This document shows, in pieces, positions 46,068 to 54,622 of a stretch of DNA of 64,000 nucleotides. A program made the translations under genes and the position numbers. The number at the start of each line of letters is the position of its first letter. The first letter of the stretch is position 1. The stretch comes from Streptomyces sp. SID12488 (lineage in GTDB: Bacteria; Actinomycetota; Actinomycetes; Streptomycetales; Streptomycetaceae). The DNA lies in assembly GCF_010548275.1 (NCBI RefSeq), contig NZ_JAAGLT010000001.1:620001-684000 (forward strand). The letters run 5' to 3'. The notes under the pieces were generated by a model. That model was not told where the DNA came from. It was given only the letters and a program-made list of their open reading frames with translations, and made no database searches.

Positions 46068-46109
46068 GATCGCCCCCGTGCTAGCGCGGGCCCTCGTTGG
46101 CCCGGCGCC

Positions 46110-47774
46110 CTATCTGCTCAGCAGCTCCTCGCGCCCCCGCTCCCGGTAGCGCTCCACCAGGCCCGCCACGTCGTCGCCGGTCAGCCTGCGGTACGTCGGC
46201 TCGTCCGGGGGGCGCCACCACACCGGGTCCGGGCAGCGGAAGCCCTCGCGTCTGAGTCCGGCCCGGTGGATCTTGTTCGTCGCGGTGACCGGCATCCGCC
46301 GTACGACCCGTACGAACCGGGGTGCCATCTTCGTCCCCAGGTCGGCCTGCGCGGCCAGGAAGGCGGAGAAGGCGGCGGGGTCGAAGGTGCCGGCCAGGGT
46401 TGCCATCACCTGGTCGCCGGCCACCGGGTCCGGCACCGCGTACACGGCGACGGCAGCGGCACCCTCGTACCGGGCGAGGATGTTCTCGATCGTCGCGGCG
46501 GCCAGGTTCTCGCTGTCGACGCGCAACCGGTCGTCGGCGCGGCCCGCGAAGTACAGGAAACCCTCCGCATCCCGGTAGAAGAGGTCGCCCGTCCAGTACC
46601 AGCCATCCCTGCGGCGGGCCGCCTCGGCCTCCGGGTTGCGCCAGTAGCCCTCGAAGGGGTTCCGGCCCCGGTTCACCAACTCCCCTATCGCCGCTGTCCC
46701 GTTGAGCAGCCGGCCCGAGGCGTCCAGGATGGCCGGCGGGCACTCGGCACGGGTCGCAGGGTCGACCACCGCGAGGTCGTCGTCCGGGGCCGCCCGGCCG
46801 ACGGCACCGGCCGGGGTGCCCGGCGTCCACCGCACCGCCGCCCCGCCCTCCGAGGACCCGTAGCCCTCCACCAGCCGTACCCCGAACCGGCGTTGGAAGG
46901 CCGCCGCGTCCACCGCCCCGGCCTCCGTGCCGAAGCCCAGCCGCAGGGGGTTGTCCCGGTCGTCGGGCCGGGCGGGCGTCGCCAGCAGGTACTGGACGGC
47001 CCGGCCCACGTACGTGAAGTAGGTCGCCCTGTAACGGCGTACGTCCGTCAGGAAGCCGGAGGCCGAGAAGCGGCGGCGCAGCGCGACCCCGGCGCCCGCC
47101 GCCAGGGCCGGGGCCCAGTCCGCGATCACCGCGTTGCCGTGGAACATCGGCATGCAGACGTAGTGCACGTCGTCCGGGCGCACCCCGAAGGTTCCGGCCA
47201 GCGTCCGCCCGGCGGCGGCGAGCCTGCCCTGGGTGCAGATGGCGGCCTTGGGGGCACCGGTCGAGCCCGAGGTGAAGTAGAGGAGGAGGCGGTCGGCGGG
47301 GGTGGCGCGGGAGGCGTCCGGTTCGGCGTCCGCGTACGGGGCCAGGAGGTCCTCGTACTTCGGTGTGTCGGTCAACAGGAGGCGTACGCCGGGGAGTTCG
47401 AGGTCGGCGAGCAGCGGGAGGTGGGTGCGCGCGGTGATCAGGACCGGGCACTCGGTGTGCAGGATGTCGCGGGCCAGTTCGGGGCCCCGGCGGGTGGGGT
47501 TGATCCCCGCGACGGCGGCGCCGGCGAGGGCCGCCGCGCTCAACCACAGCGGGTATTCAGGGGTGTTGTCGAGCAGGACGCCCACGTGCGGCTCGGCGGC
47601 CGGCGGCAGCAGGTCGGACAACAGCGCGGCCCTCGCCGCCGCGCCCGCTGCCACCTCGTGATGCGTGAGCGTCCGGTCCTCGCACCACAGCCCCGGCCGG
47701 TGGTCGCCCCACCGCGCCGCCACGAGTTCCGCGACCGTGCGCCCGCCCGGCCCGTTGGGTTCCGTGAACTCCAT
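46110..47774 (-). CDS. Fatty acyl-CoA synthetase (FATP/VLACS-like AMP ligase)
   Basis: A 554-residue adenylate-forming enzyme. The P-loop-like A3 motif is YFTSGSTGAPK, A5 reads VEGYGSSEGG, and A8 YWTGDLFYRDAEGFLYFAGR followed by NKIHRAGLR with a likely A10 Lys. The pattern PMFHGNAV is typical of FATP-type very-long-chain acyl-CoA synthetases. It makes acyl-CoA from fatty acids and ATP; chain length is unknown. ATG 47774 is a good start. It lies just outside the island edge and its sequence looks like core genome. Confidence 0.9.
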   Translation of the reverse strand: MEFTEPNGPGGRTVAELVAARWGDHRPGLWCEDRTLTHHEVAAGAAARAALLSDLLPPAAEPHVGVLLDNTPEYPLWLSAAALAGAAVAGINPTRRGPELARDILHTECPVLITARTHLPLLADLELPGVRLLLTDTPKYEDLLAPYADAEPDASRATPADRLLLYFTSGSTGAPKAAICTQGRLAAAGRTLAGTFGVRPDDVHYVCMPMFHGNAVIADWAPALAAGAGVALRRRFSASGFLTDVRRYRATYFTYVGRAVQYLLATPARPDDRDNPLRLGFGTEAGAVDAAAFQRRFGVRLVEGYGSSEGGAAVRWTPGTPAGAVGRAAPDDDLAVVDPATRAECPPAILDASGRLLNGTAAIGELVNRGRNPFEGYWRNPEAEAARRRDGWYWTGDLFYRDAEGFLYFAGRADDRLRVDSENLAAATIENILARYEGAAAVAVYAVPDPVAGDQVMATLAGTFDPAAFSAFLAAQADLGTKMAPRFVRVVRRMPVTATNKIHRAGLRREGFRCPDPVWWRPPDEPTYRRLTGDDVAGLVERYRERGREELLSR

Positions 47775-47814
47775 GGGCGCGCACGATAGTTGACATGCCG
47801 TCAGATGTGGAGGG

Positions 47815-48363
47815 TCACGGCGACTCCGTGGTCACGTCCCAGCCCTCGGGGAACCCGTCGACCGTGCCGGAGTCGGTGCTGCTGTAGCCGCTGTCGTCAC
47901 CGAAAAACATGTCGCCAATCGGTTCGAAGATCTGGCTGTACGTCACCATGAACCCGATACAGAACACCACCATCACCCCGAGGAACCCAAGGATGCCCGC
48001 CAGTGCCAGCCCATGGCGGACCGGGCTCGGGCGGTGTGCCGTGGCGTTGATCCGCTCGCCCTCGCTGTAGAAGACGGTCACGTAGTCGCCCTCGATGACC
48101 GTGCCCGGGCCGTGCGGTTCCTCGAAGCGGACGGTGCGGCCGTCGCGCGCGACGAACTCGTACACGTGATGCAGCGACGTGTGCACGGAGGAGTCGCCGG
48201 ACCCTCCGCTGGTGGTCGTGTAGGTCCGAATGCAGCGCGCCTCGGCGGTCAGCCCGCTGTTCCAGGCGCGGCGCATCCGCAGCACCCGGCGGATCACGAA
48301 CGCCGCCATCAGGACGGTCATCACGATGATGAGCGTCGGCACCCCGTAGAACATGAAGTCCAT
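47815..48363 (-). CDS. DUF3592-like two-TM membrane protein
   Basis: A 182-residue protein with an N-terminal TM (PTLIIVMTVLMAAFVI), a central beta-rich domain (TVRFEEPHGPGTVIEGDYVTV fits the DUF3592 type: ... VIEGDYVTVFYSEG) and a second TM (GILGFLGVMVVFCIGFMV). The acidic C-terminus (FFGDDSGYSSTDSG) is cytoplasmic or extracellular. ATG 48363 has GGGGGA upstream. The role is unknown. Confidence 0.75.
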   Translation of the reverse strand: MDFMFYGVPTLIIVMTVLMAAFVIRRVLRMRRAWNSGLTAEARCIRTYTTTSGGSGDSSVHTSLHHVYEFVARDGRTVRFEEPHGPGTVIEGDYVTVFYSEGERINATAHRPSPVRHGLALAGILGFLGVMVVFCIGFMVTYSQIFEPIGDMFFGDDSGYSSTDSGTVDGFPEGWDVTTESP

Positions 48364-48476
48364 GGCGGTTCCCCCGGTCTTTCGTTCGGTACGGCTCCCC
48401 GTACGCCGCCTCACCTGGTCCTGGGGGCGTACGGGGAACCTACCCGTGGGGGGTCGCGGATTTACTCAAGGAATGC

Positions 48477-49082
48477 TCAGAACCTGACGTCCGAGCAGGC
48501 GTAGAACGCGTTGGCCGTGTCCGCGATCGTCCACACCGCGACGATCACATGCCGACCGCTGAGCCCGGACGGCAGGGTTCCGGCGTGGGAGAGCGTGGCC
48601 GGCGGGCGCTGGCCGTTGTAGGGGACCGTGAGGAACGGGGTGAGGTTGAGGTCCGAACGGGCGAGGGCGTGGTTCTGGTTCCAGCCGGACTTCGTCACGT
48701 AGTACTTGAAGTCGGTCGTGGCGTGCATGGCGGTGAACTGCCAGCGGAAGGTGTAACTCTGACCGCCCGTCACCGCGGTCGCCGGCCAGGTACCGCCGGA
48801 CGGGGTCCTCGGCTGGTTGAGCGCGCCGAAGTTGCCGTGGTTCGCCGAACAGATCTGGCCGTCGGCCGGTCCGGCGGCGGGGAAACCCTTGGGGCCCTCG
48901 ACGCTCTGCGGCTCCCACTGGATGTCGCCGCAGCCCGTCACGGTGCCGTTCTGACAGAGCTTCTGCCTGCTGACGGGAAGGTCGGTGTAGCCGTGGCCGC
49001 TGGCGCCTCCGGTCGTGAGGACGAGGGCGCCGGTGGTGGCCAGGCCCACTATGGACGCGTACCACCTGGTCTTTTTGCGCAT
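48477..49082 (-). CDS. lpmP: AA10 lytic polysaccharide monooxygenase (chitin type, LpmP-like)
   Basis: A 201-residue secreted copper enzyme. The signal peptide ends ASG before His30, which becomes residue 1 of the mature protein; with His120 (FTAMHATTDF) it forms the histidine brace. HGYTDLPVSRQKLC at the start and ADTANAFYACSDVRF at the end match chitin-active AA10 proteins. It lacks a carbohydrate-binding module. Its location near cslA-glxA matches S. coelicolor LpmP, which helps glycan deposition at hyphal tips. A DasR-type operator upstream links it to chitin/GlcNAc sensing. Confidence 0.93.
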   Translation of the reverse strand: MRKKTRWYASIVGLATTGALVLTTGGASGHGYTDLPVSRQKLCQNGTVTGCGDIQWEPQSVEGPKGFPAAGPADGQICSANHGNFGALNQPRTPSGGTWPATAVTGGQSYTFRWQFTAMHATTDFKYYVTKSGWNQNHALARSDLNLTPFLTVPYNGQRPPATLSHAGTLPSGLSGRHVIVAVWTIADTANAFYACSDVRF

Positions 49083-49127
49083 GCTGCCGCTCCTGCTGAA
49101 CGTGGGGGAGGTTCAAGTGAGACGTGC

Positions 49128-49139
49128 AGGTCTAGACCA
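49128..49139. promoter_or_regulatory. DasR responsive element upstream of the LPMO
   Basis: AGGTCTAGACCA contains the perfect palindrome GGTCTAGACC, the core of the DasR site TGGTCTAGACCA (one mismatch at the first base). It lies 46 bases before the LPMO ATG. GlcNAc-phosphates release DasR in the known system. Confidence 0.85.
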
Positions 49140-49149
49140 AGCCTCAGAT

Positions 49150-49164
49150 TATTACGACGTAATA
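49150..49164. promoter_or_regulatory. Perfect 15-bp palindrome between two dre-like sites
   Basis: TATTACG-A-CGTAATA is a perfect A/T-rich inverted repeat, centred 23 bases from the first dre. It may be a second operator or contribute the -10 region of the LPMO promoter. Confidence 0.55.
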
Positions 49165-49167
49165 GGC

Positions 49168-49179
49168 ATGTCCAGACCA
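49168..49179. promoter_or_regulatory. Second, weaker dre-like site
   Basis: ATGTCCAGACCA matches 9 of 12 positions of TGGTCTAGACCA. Pairs of such repeats are usual in streptomycete chitinase promoters (TGGTCCAGACCT direct repeats). Confidence 0.6.
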
Positions 49180-49203
49180 ATCACGGGCTCGACTCCCCCA
49201 CCC

Positions 49204-50331
49204 TCACGCCCCAGGCTCGCTCCGTCCCGAGCAGAACGCGACCGTCAGGTCCTTCACTAGAACCTTGCGTTCGTAGTCGTCCAGTTCGACCAGGCCGCGC
49301 AGGGTCAGCCGGGTCACCGTGTCCTCCACCGAGTCGACGACCGAGGTGAGCGTGGCCGCCCGGTGCTGGGCGTCCAGGGCGGCGATGCGGCGGCGGGTCA
49401 TCGCGGCGGCGACCTCGGGGGCGTACTCGACCCGGACCGGCAGTACCGAGAACACCTCCAGGCCGACCGGGGCCGTGTCCGCCGCGACCGCCCGGGTCAG
49501 CGCCTCCCCGGCCGCCTCCATCGCCCGCTTTCCCGCGCCCGGCATCTCCACCGGCACCCGGACGAGCGCCGCCTCGACGCACTCGCGCAGGTAGGCCTCG
49601 TGGTCCTCGACGCCGAGCGTGGCCCGCGCGGTGTCCCGCACCCGCCACACCACGAGGACGACGACCCGCAGCGCGACCCCGTTCGCGTCGGCAGCCGGCA
49701 TCGGCTCACCGCGCCAGTGCCGCAGCCGTACGTCGACCCGGGCACGCAGGAGAAGCGGGTTGACCCACAACAGGCCGGTGCGCCGGACGGTCCCCCGGTA
49801 GCGGCCGAACAGGCCGAGCACCCAGGCCCGCCCGGTCCGCCCCCGGGCCAGCCCGCCGAACCCGAACAGCCCGAGAGTGCCCGCCCCGGCGTACGCCGCC
49901 CACTGGGCCGGACCGAGACCGGCGCCCGCGTACGCCGTCGGCAGCCGCAGCGCCTCCACCGCGAGGGGCGGCAGCGCGCCCGCCCACCAGGAGGTGAGCA
50001 CTCCCCCGGCCACTCCGGTGGCACCGGCGAGCACACCCACCGCGCCGGGCAGCACCCGCGCCGGGCGCTCCACCAGGTCGGGATCGACCGTCGGAACCGC
50101 CGGGCGCGGCGTCGCCGGTGCGGGTCTGCGGATGCGCGGCTGTTCGCCCGTACCCTGCCTGCGCCCCACGACGGCGGGCCGCAGCGGCACCGACACCGGG
50201 TCGGGTTCGTCGCGGAACAACAGGTGGACGGGGATCTCGGTGGTCGCCTCGTTCTGGATGAGCCGGGCGGGCCGGGGGCCACTGTCCGGGGATCCCTCGG
50301 GCTCAGGTGTGTGTTCGGTCGTCGTACTCAT
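49204..50331 (-). CDS. SPFH/Band-7 family membrane-associated protein
   Basis: A 375-residue protein. The N-terminal 90 residues are Pro/Arg-rich and polar, then hydrophobic segments (GVLAGATGVAGGVLTSWWAG and GTLGLFGFGGLARG) anchor it. The SPFH domain follows (WVNPLLLRARVDVRLRHW, VALRVVVLVVWRVRDTARAT, YLRECVEAALVRV, APVGLEVFSVLPVRVEYA), ending with a coiled helix. SPFH proteins form membrane rafts and scaffolds. ATG 50331 has GGAGGC upstream. It is next to wall and glycan genes, so a scaffold role at the hyphal tip is possible but inferred. Confidence 0.85.
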   Translation of the reverse strand: MSTTTEHTPEPEGSPDSGPRPARLIQNEATTEIPVHLLFRDEPDPVSVPLRPAVVGRRQGTGEQPRIRRPAPATPRPAVPTVDPDLVERPARVLPGAVGVLAGATGVAGGVLTSWWAGALPPLAVEALRLPTAYAGAGLGPAQWAAYAGAGTLGLFGFGGLARGRTGRAWVLGLFGRYRGTVRRTGLLWVNPLLLRARVDVRLRHWRGEPMPAADANGVALRVVVLVVWRVRDTARATLGVEDHEAYLRECVEAALVRVPVEMPGAGKRAMEAAGEALTRAVAADTAPVGLEVFSVLPVRVEYAPEVAAAMTRRRIAALDAQHRAATLTSVVDSVEDTVTRLTLRGLVELDDYERKVLVKDLTVAFCSGRSEPGA

Positions 50332-50426
50332 TTGTGCCTCCAGCCTCCGCGCCAGATGCGTTCATGCCTGTTTTCGTGCGTGCGCTCACATGCGTTCGTT
50401 CATGTGTGCGGGCGTGCGTGCGTGGG

Positions 50427-51884
50427 TTACGAGGTGAAGAGGCGGCGCCAGGTCTCCGGGCCCGGGTAGCCGTCGGCCGCGCCGCCCCGCCAGCCCTGGG
50501 CGCGCTGGAAGGCCTGTACCGCGCGGCGGTCCGCCTCGTTCCAGAGGGAGTCGGGCCCGGTCGTGTAGTACCGCCCGAACCCCTTCTTCACCAGCTGCTT
50601 TCCGAGCTGGGTGACGTACGGGCTGCTGGAGCCCGGCCGGAACAGGCCCCGTCCGGGGAAGGAGGGGACCGCTTTTCCGGCGGAAGGTGGACCGGGCGCG
50701 CCGGGGACCGTTCCGGGGGTGGTTGCCGGAGCCGTTCCCGGAGCCGCTCCCGGGGCGTTCCCGGTCGGCGGGCCTTCCGGACTGCCCCCGGCCCCGATGT
50801 CGTTGCCCGTCCCGGTCACCAGCAGTGCCCAGGTGCGCGGCCCCGGCAGTCCGTCCGCCGCCGTGCCCTGCCAGCCCTGGGCCTGCTGGAACGCCCGGGT
50901 CGCCCTGCGGTCCGCGTCGGACCAGCGCGGGCCGGGGCCCGAGGTGTAGTAGCGGGCGCCGCCACGCTCCACGAGCATCCGGCCGAGCCGGGTTACGTAC
51001 TTGTTGCTGGCGCCGGTACCGAAGTACGTCCGCCCCGGGAACCGGGCCACCGTGTCAGAGGAGGCGCCGGGTGCCGAGCCCGGCGCGCCCTCCGGGTCGT
51101 CCGTACCGCCGGTGCCACCGGTGTCGCCCGGGTCCGAGGTGCCGCCCGTGTTCGCGGCGAGGCCCTTGTAGCGGTAGGCCTGATAGCGGTCCGAGTGGCT
51201 CCAGTAGGAAAGCGGGGTGGCCTGCCTGCGGGCGTGCGGGCGGGTCTCCTCGTAGGCGATGTAATAGGTGTGCGTGTAGTCCGTCCAGCCGCCGAAAATG
51301 ACGACGTGTGAGCCCTTCTCCGGGTCCGTCGGATTGTGGAACAGGAGAATGTCGCCGGGTTGCAGATCCTCCTTGGGAATGCGCACGCCGTACTTGTCGA
51401 GGCTGCCCGTCCATTCGTTCCCGGCGAGGTTCCAGGCCATGGAGACGAAGCCGGAGCAGTCCTGCCGGTAACCGTCTCCCCAATAGGTGACCATGCTGTA
51501 CGGCACCCGGGCGGCGACCCAGGTCCGGGCCCGATTGATGATCTCCGCCCGGGTGGTCGTCCGGAGCTTGTCCAACGCCGGCTTCCCGGACGGGCCGTGC
51601 AGCGGGGCCTTTCCGCCCTGCGGGGTGTCAGGCTCGTCACCTGCGGGTACGCCCGGCCGGTGGGGGGCCTGCGGGGCGGCGGCGGCCGGCAGGGCGAGCC
51701 CGGCGCCGAGGACCGTCGAGGCCGTCGCCGCGACGACGAGGGTCCGGCGGACTGCCGTACGGGCGGGTCCCGGGCCTGTTCCCGACACCGGTCCGGAATA
51801 CGGTGCGGCTCGTCGCCGGTGAACACATCCGGGGCATTCGCAGTCGCTCGCGGGATCGAATTCCTCGAATACCGGAGTCGCCAT
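50427..51884 (-). CDS. Secreted NlpC/P60-type cell-wall hydrolase with two peptidoglycan-binding repeats
   Basis: A 485-residue protein. It has an N-terminal Cys-rich cytoplasmic-type stretch (SDCECPGCVHRR), then an export signal (VRRTLVVAATASTVLGAGLA). The NlpC/P60-like domain (about 125-280) has QDCSGFVSMAWNLAG with the catalytic Cys and GSHVVIFGGW with the His. Two repeated about 75-residue PG-binding modules follow (GASNKYVTRLGRML ... and SSSPYVTQLGKQLV ...), separated by a Pro/Gly linker. ATG 51884 has GAGGGGAA upstream. It likely cleaves stem peptides during growth. Confidence 0.88.
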   Translation of the reverse strand: MATPVFEEFDPASDCECPGCVHRRRAAPYSGPVSGTGPGPARTAVRRTLVVAATASTVLGAGLALPAAAAPQAPHRPGVPAGDEPDTPQGGKAPLHGPSGKPALDKLRTTTRAEIINRARTWVAARVPYSMVTYWGDGYRQDCSGFVSMAWNLAGNEWTGSLDKYGVRIPKEDLQPGDILLFHNPTDPEKGSHVVIFGGWTDYTHTYYIAYEETRPHARRQATPLSYWSHSDRYQAYRYKGLAANTGGTSDPGDTGGTGGTDDPEGAPGSAPGASSDTVARFPGRTYFGTGASNKYVTRLGRMLVERGGARYYTSGPGPRWSDADRRATRAFQQAQGWQGTAADGLPGPRTWALLVTGTGNDIGAGGSPEGPPTGNAPGAAPGTAPATTPGTVPGAPGPPSAGKAVPSFPGRGLFRPGSSSPYVTQLGKQLVKKGFGRYYTTGPDSLWNEADRRAVQAFQRAQGWRGGAADGYPGPETWRRLFTS

Positions 51885-52064
51885 ACGATTCCCCTCACGT
51901 CCCAGGCGATGACTTGCACGCTTCTGCACCCTCGCAGTTTCTCAACTGTCACCCGCTGTCGCATGTTGACGGTCCGAATGATGTACAGCCGGCGTTCGGC
52001 CGGGCTCGGACCCCGGCGGTCCGGACCACTCGTCGGGGTCGGGTAGAGTTGTCCGCGTCACCGC

Positions 52065-52138
52065 GCGCCGCTAGCTCAGTTGGTTAGAGCAGCTGACTCT
52101 TAATCAGCGGGTCCGGGGTTCGAGTCCCTGGCGGCGCA
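52065..52138 (+). tRNA. tRNA-Lys(CTT), copy 3
   Basis: Identical to copies 1 and 2. It is flanked by the NlpC gene and cslA, and the three copies are spaced 11.48 and 11.55 kb apart, all in direct orientation. Confidence 0.97.
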
Positions 52139-52588
52139 CAGACACACGGCAGGCCCTCCGCTGATGCGGGGGGCCTGTTCGCATACACCGCGTAAGCGCT
52201 CCGAAACCATCCGTGCACAAGCGGTCCCAATTGCACCAATCAGGATCAACAGCCGTCACAATGAGTGCGTATGACCGGTAAACACCATGTTTCGCATCTT
52301 GCGATCATGCTGAGCGGCATAGAACCCTGGGCGGCAAGATGCTGCGGATACGCAGTCATCGGGGGCGGACCGGTTGCGTCGGCACGGGGATGGGGCCCCG
52401 TTCGTGAACCGATGCCGAGGGGGCATCAGTGCAACCGGAAGGGCACTCTTCCATGTCTATAGAGTGTGGATTATGGATGACGTGGGGGCAGAGGTCCATT
52501 AGTGATGCGTCTGTGACGGTCGAGGGGGGCCAAACAGACGTATAAGAACCGACAAACACGCGGCTGTCCGCGTGTGGGGGGACGACTC
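52139..52588. other. cslA leader and promoter region
   Basis: A 450-base region that begins with the tRNA terminator. A TATAAG hexamer at 52541-52546, about 43 bases before the ATG, is a candidate -10; no good -35 lies at 16-18 bases upstream. A short inverted repeat (AGTGC ... GCACT) near 52427-52447 is visible. I see no gene that I would support here. Confidence 0.4.
52150..52177. terminator. Hairpin after tRNA-Lys copy 3
   Basis: A 12-bp stem (CAGGCCCTCCGC with GCGGGGGGCCTG, one G-T pair), loop TGAT, 12 bases after the tRNA. Confidence 0.8.
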
Positions 52589-54622
52589 ATGACGTCGACG
52601 CCGACGGGCGCCCGGCATAACTCCGATTCATCACAGACGGCCCAGCTCAGGCTGCCGTCGAACCGGACCGGCGGTTTCCGCCGGATCAAGAAGAGCCTGC
52701 CGAAGTACGACTACGAGCACTACAGCCGGCTGGCCGGACCCCTCACACAGCCCGACCCGACCAAGCCGTACACGGTCAAGTACCGGTCGCTGCTCTCGCA
52801 GGAGCCGCACCGCATACGGGCCGCGCTGATGCTGGGTGCGGCGCCGCTGCTCTCCATCGTCCTGCTGGTGTGGCTGCTCCAGCCCGCGCACTGGACGGAA
52901 CGTGACTACCCGGCCTTCGACTTCCTGCCGGCGCTCGACATCGTGATGCTTGTCTCGATCGGTCTGATCGAGCTGTTCCGCTGCCTGAACGTGCTGTCGA
53001 ACGCGCACGCCACACTCGTCGCCCGCGACCCGATCCCGGTGGTGCCCGAGACCGGCACGAGAGTGGCCTTCCTCACGTCCTTCGTGCCCGGCAAGGAACC
53101 GCTGGACATGGTGACGAAGACGCTCGAAGCCGCAGTGAGAATCCGGCACCGCGGCCTCATGCATGTCTGGCTGCTGGACGAGGGCGACGACGCCGACGTG
53201 AAGGCGGTCTGCGCCCGCCTGGGTGTGCACCACTTCTCCCGCAAGGGCATCGCGAAGTGGAACCAGCCCACGGGCCCGCACCGTGCCAAGACCAAGCACG
53301 GCAACTACAACGCCTGGCTCGACGCGCACGGCGACGACTACGACTTCTTCGCCTCCGTCGACACCGACCACGTGCCGCTGCCCAACTACCTGGAGCGGAT
53401 GCTCGGCTTCTTCCGGGACCCGAACATCGGCTTCGTCATCGGCCCGCAGGTGTACGGGAACTACGACAACTTCGTCACCAAGGCCGCCGAATCGCAGCAG
53501 TTCCTCTTCCACGCGCTGATCCAGCGCGCCGGCAACGCCTACGGCTCGCCGATGTTCGTGGGGACCAGCAACGCCGTACGCATCAGCGCGCTGAAGCAGA
53601 TCGGCGGGCTGTACGACTCGATCACCGAGGACATGGCGACCGGCTTCGAGATCCACCGCCACAAGAACCCGGCGACGGGGAAGAAGTGGCGTTCGGTCTA
53701 CACGCCGGACGTGCTCGCGGTCGGTGAGGGTCCCAGTGCCTGGACGGACTTCTTCACCCAGCAGATGCGCTGGTCGCGGGGGACGTACGAGACGATCCTC
53801 AAGCAGTACTGGAAGGGCTTCTACTCGCTGCCGCCGAGCAAGCTCTTCAACTACACGATGATGATCATCTTCTACCCGATGTCCGCCCTCAACTGGATCC
53901 TGGCGGCGCTGAGTTGCGCGCTGTTCCTGGGCCTGGGCGCCTCGGGTGTGAACATCGACCCGACCGTGTGGCTGATGCTGTACGGCAACGCCTCGGCGCT
54001 GCAGATCGGCCTGTACATCTGGAACAGGCGCCACAACGTCTCCCCGCACGAGCCGGAGGGCTCCGGCGGTGTGGCGGGCATGGTCATGTCGGCGCTGTCC
54101 GCGCCGCTCTACGCGAAGGCCCTGATCGACTCGGCGCTGCGGCGCAAGAGCAAGTTCGTGGTCACACCCAAGGGCGACTCGGCGAGCCCGGACCGCTGGT
54201 TCGGTACGTTCCGCTACCACTGGTACTTCATCCTGATCTTCGGCGGTTCGATCGCGGCCGGTTTCGTCTTCGGGCACGTGCATCCCGCGATGGTCATCTG
54301 GGCGACGTTCGCCACGGCGATCACCGCGACACCGATGGTCGTCTGGCGGCTCATGCTGCGCCAGGAGAAGAAGAAGCTCGCCGCCGGCCCGGCCGAACCG
54401 CAGGACGCCGTGCCCACGCCGCAGCCCTTCGTACCGGCCCAGCCGACACCGCAGGCGCCACACGCCCCGCACACATCGCACGCCCCCCACTCCACCCACG
54501 CGCCGCAGCACAAGCCCCAGTGGGCCGCATCCGGCGGGACGGGCGGGGGCAGCGTAGGGGGCGAGGGCAACGACCAGACCATGCAGATCGCCCTTGGTGG
54601 ACTTGGGGGACGTAAGGAATGA
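52589..54622 (+). CDS. cslA: CslA, cellulose-synthase-like GT2 glycosyltransferase
   Basis: A 677-residue membrane GT2 protein that makes a beta-glucan-type polymer at hyphal tips. The N-terminal 80 residues are basic and polar; two TMs (AALMLGAAPLLSIVLLVWLL and a second near 120) precede the catalytic domain with DEGDDADV, Asp258/Asp260 in SVDTDH, TEDMATGFE with the catalytic Asp, and QQMRW (391-395). Four more TMs follow, then a Pro/His/Ala-rich tail (APHTSHAPHSTHAPQ). ATG 52589 with GGGGGG upstream. It overlaps glxA by four bases. The polymer's chemistry is still debated. Confidence 0.96.
   Translation: MTSTPTGARHNSDSSQTAQLRLPSNRTGGFRRIKKSLPKYDYEHYSRLAGPLTQPDPTKPYTVKYRSLLSQEPHRIRAALMLGAAPLLSIVLLVWLLQPAHWTERDYPAFDFLPALDIVMLVSIGLIELFRCLNVLSNAHATLVARDPIPVVPETGTRVAFLTSFVPGKEPLDMVTKTLEAAVRIRHRGLMHVWLLDEGDDADVKAVCARLGVHHFSRKGIAKWNQPTGPHRAKTKHGNYNAWLDAHGDDYDFFASVDTDHVPLPNYLERMLGFFRDPNIGFVIGPQVYGNYDNFVTKAAESQQFLFHALIQRAGNAYGSPMFVGTSNAVRISALKQIGGLYDSITEDMATGFEIHRHKNPATGKKWRSVYTPDVLAVGEGPSAWTDFFTQQMRWSRGTYETILKQYWKGFYSLPPSKLFNYTMMIIFYPMSALNWILAALSCALFLGLGASGVNIDPTVWLMLYGNASALQIGLYIWNRRHNVSPHEPEGSGGVAGMVMSALSAPLYAKALIDSALRRKSKFVVTPKGDSASPDRWFGTFRYHWYFILIFGGSIAAGFVFGHVHPAMVIWATFATAITATPMVVWRLMLRQEKKKLAAGPAEPQDAVPTPQPFVPAQPTPQAPHAPHTSHAPHSTHAPQHKPQWAASGGTGGGSVGGEGNDQTMQIALGGLGGRKE

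Noticed and set aside
40591-46075. Direct-repeat att sites bounding the island
   Set aside because: I found no second copy of the tRNA 3' end near 46.07 kb; the only repeats of that sequence are the complete tRNA genes at 29039 and 52065.
51885-52064. A c-di-AMP (ydaO-type) riboswitch before the NlpC/P60 gene
   Set aside because: The leader is only about 180 bases and I could not find the conserved core of that riboswitch.
52265-52462. A 65-codon plus-strand frame upstream of cslA
   Set aside because: No ribosome site, Cys/Trp-rich random-looking sequence, and no third-position GC bias typical of genes here.
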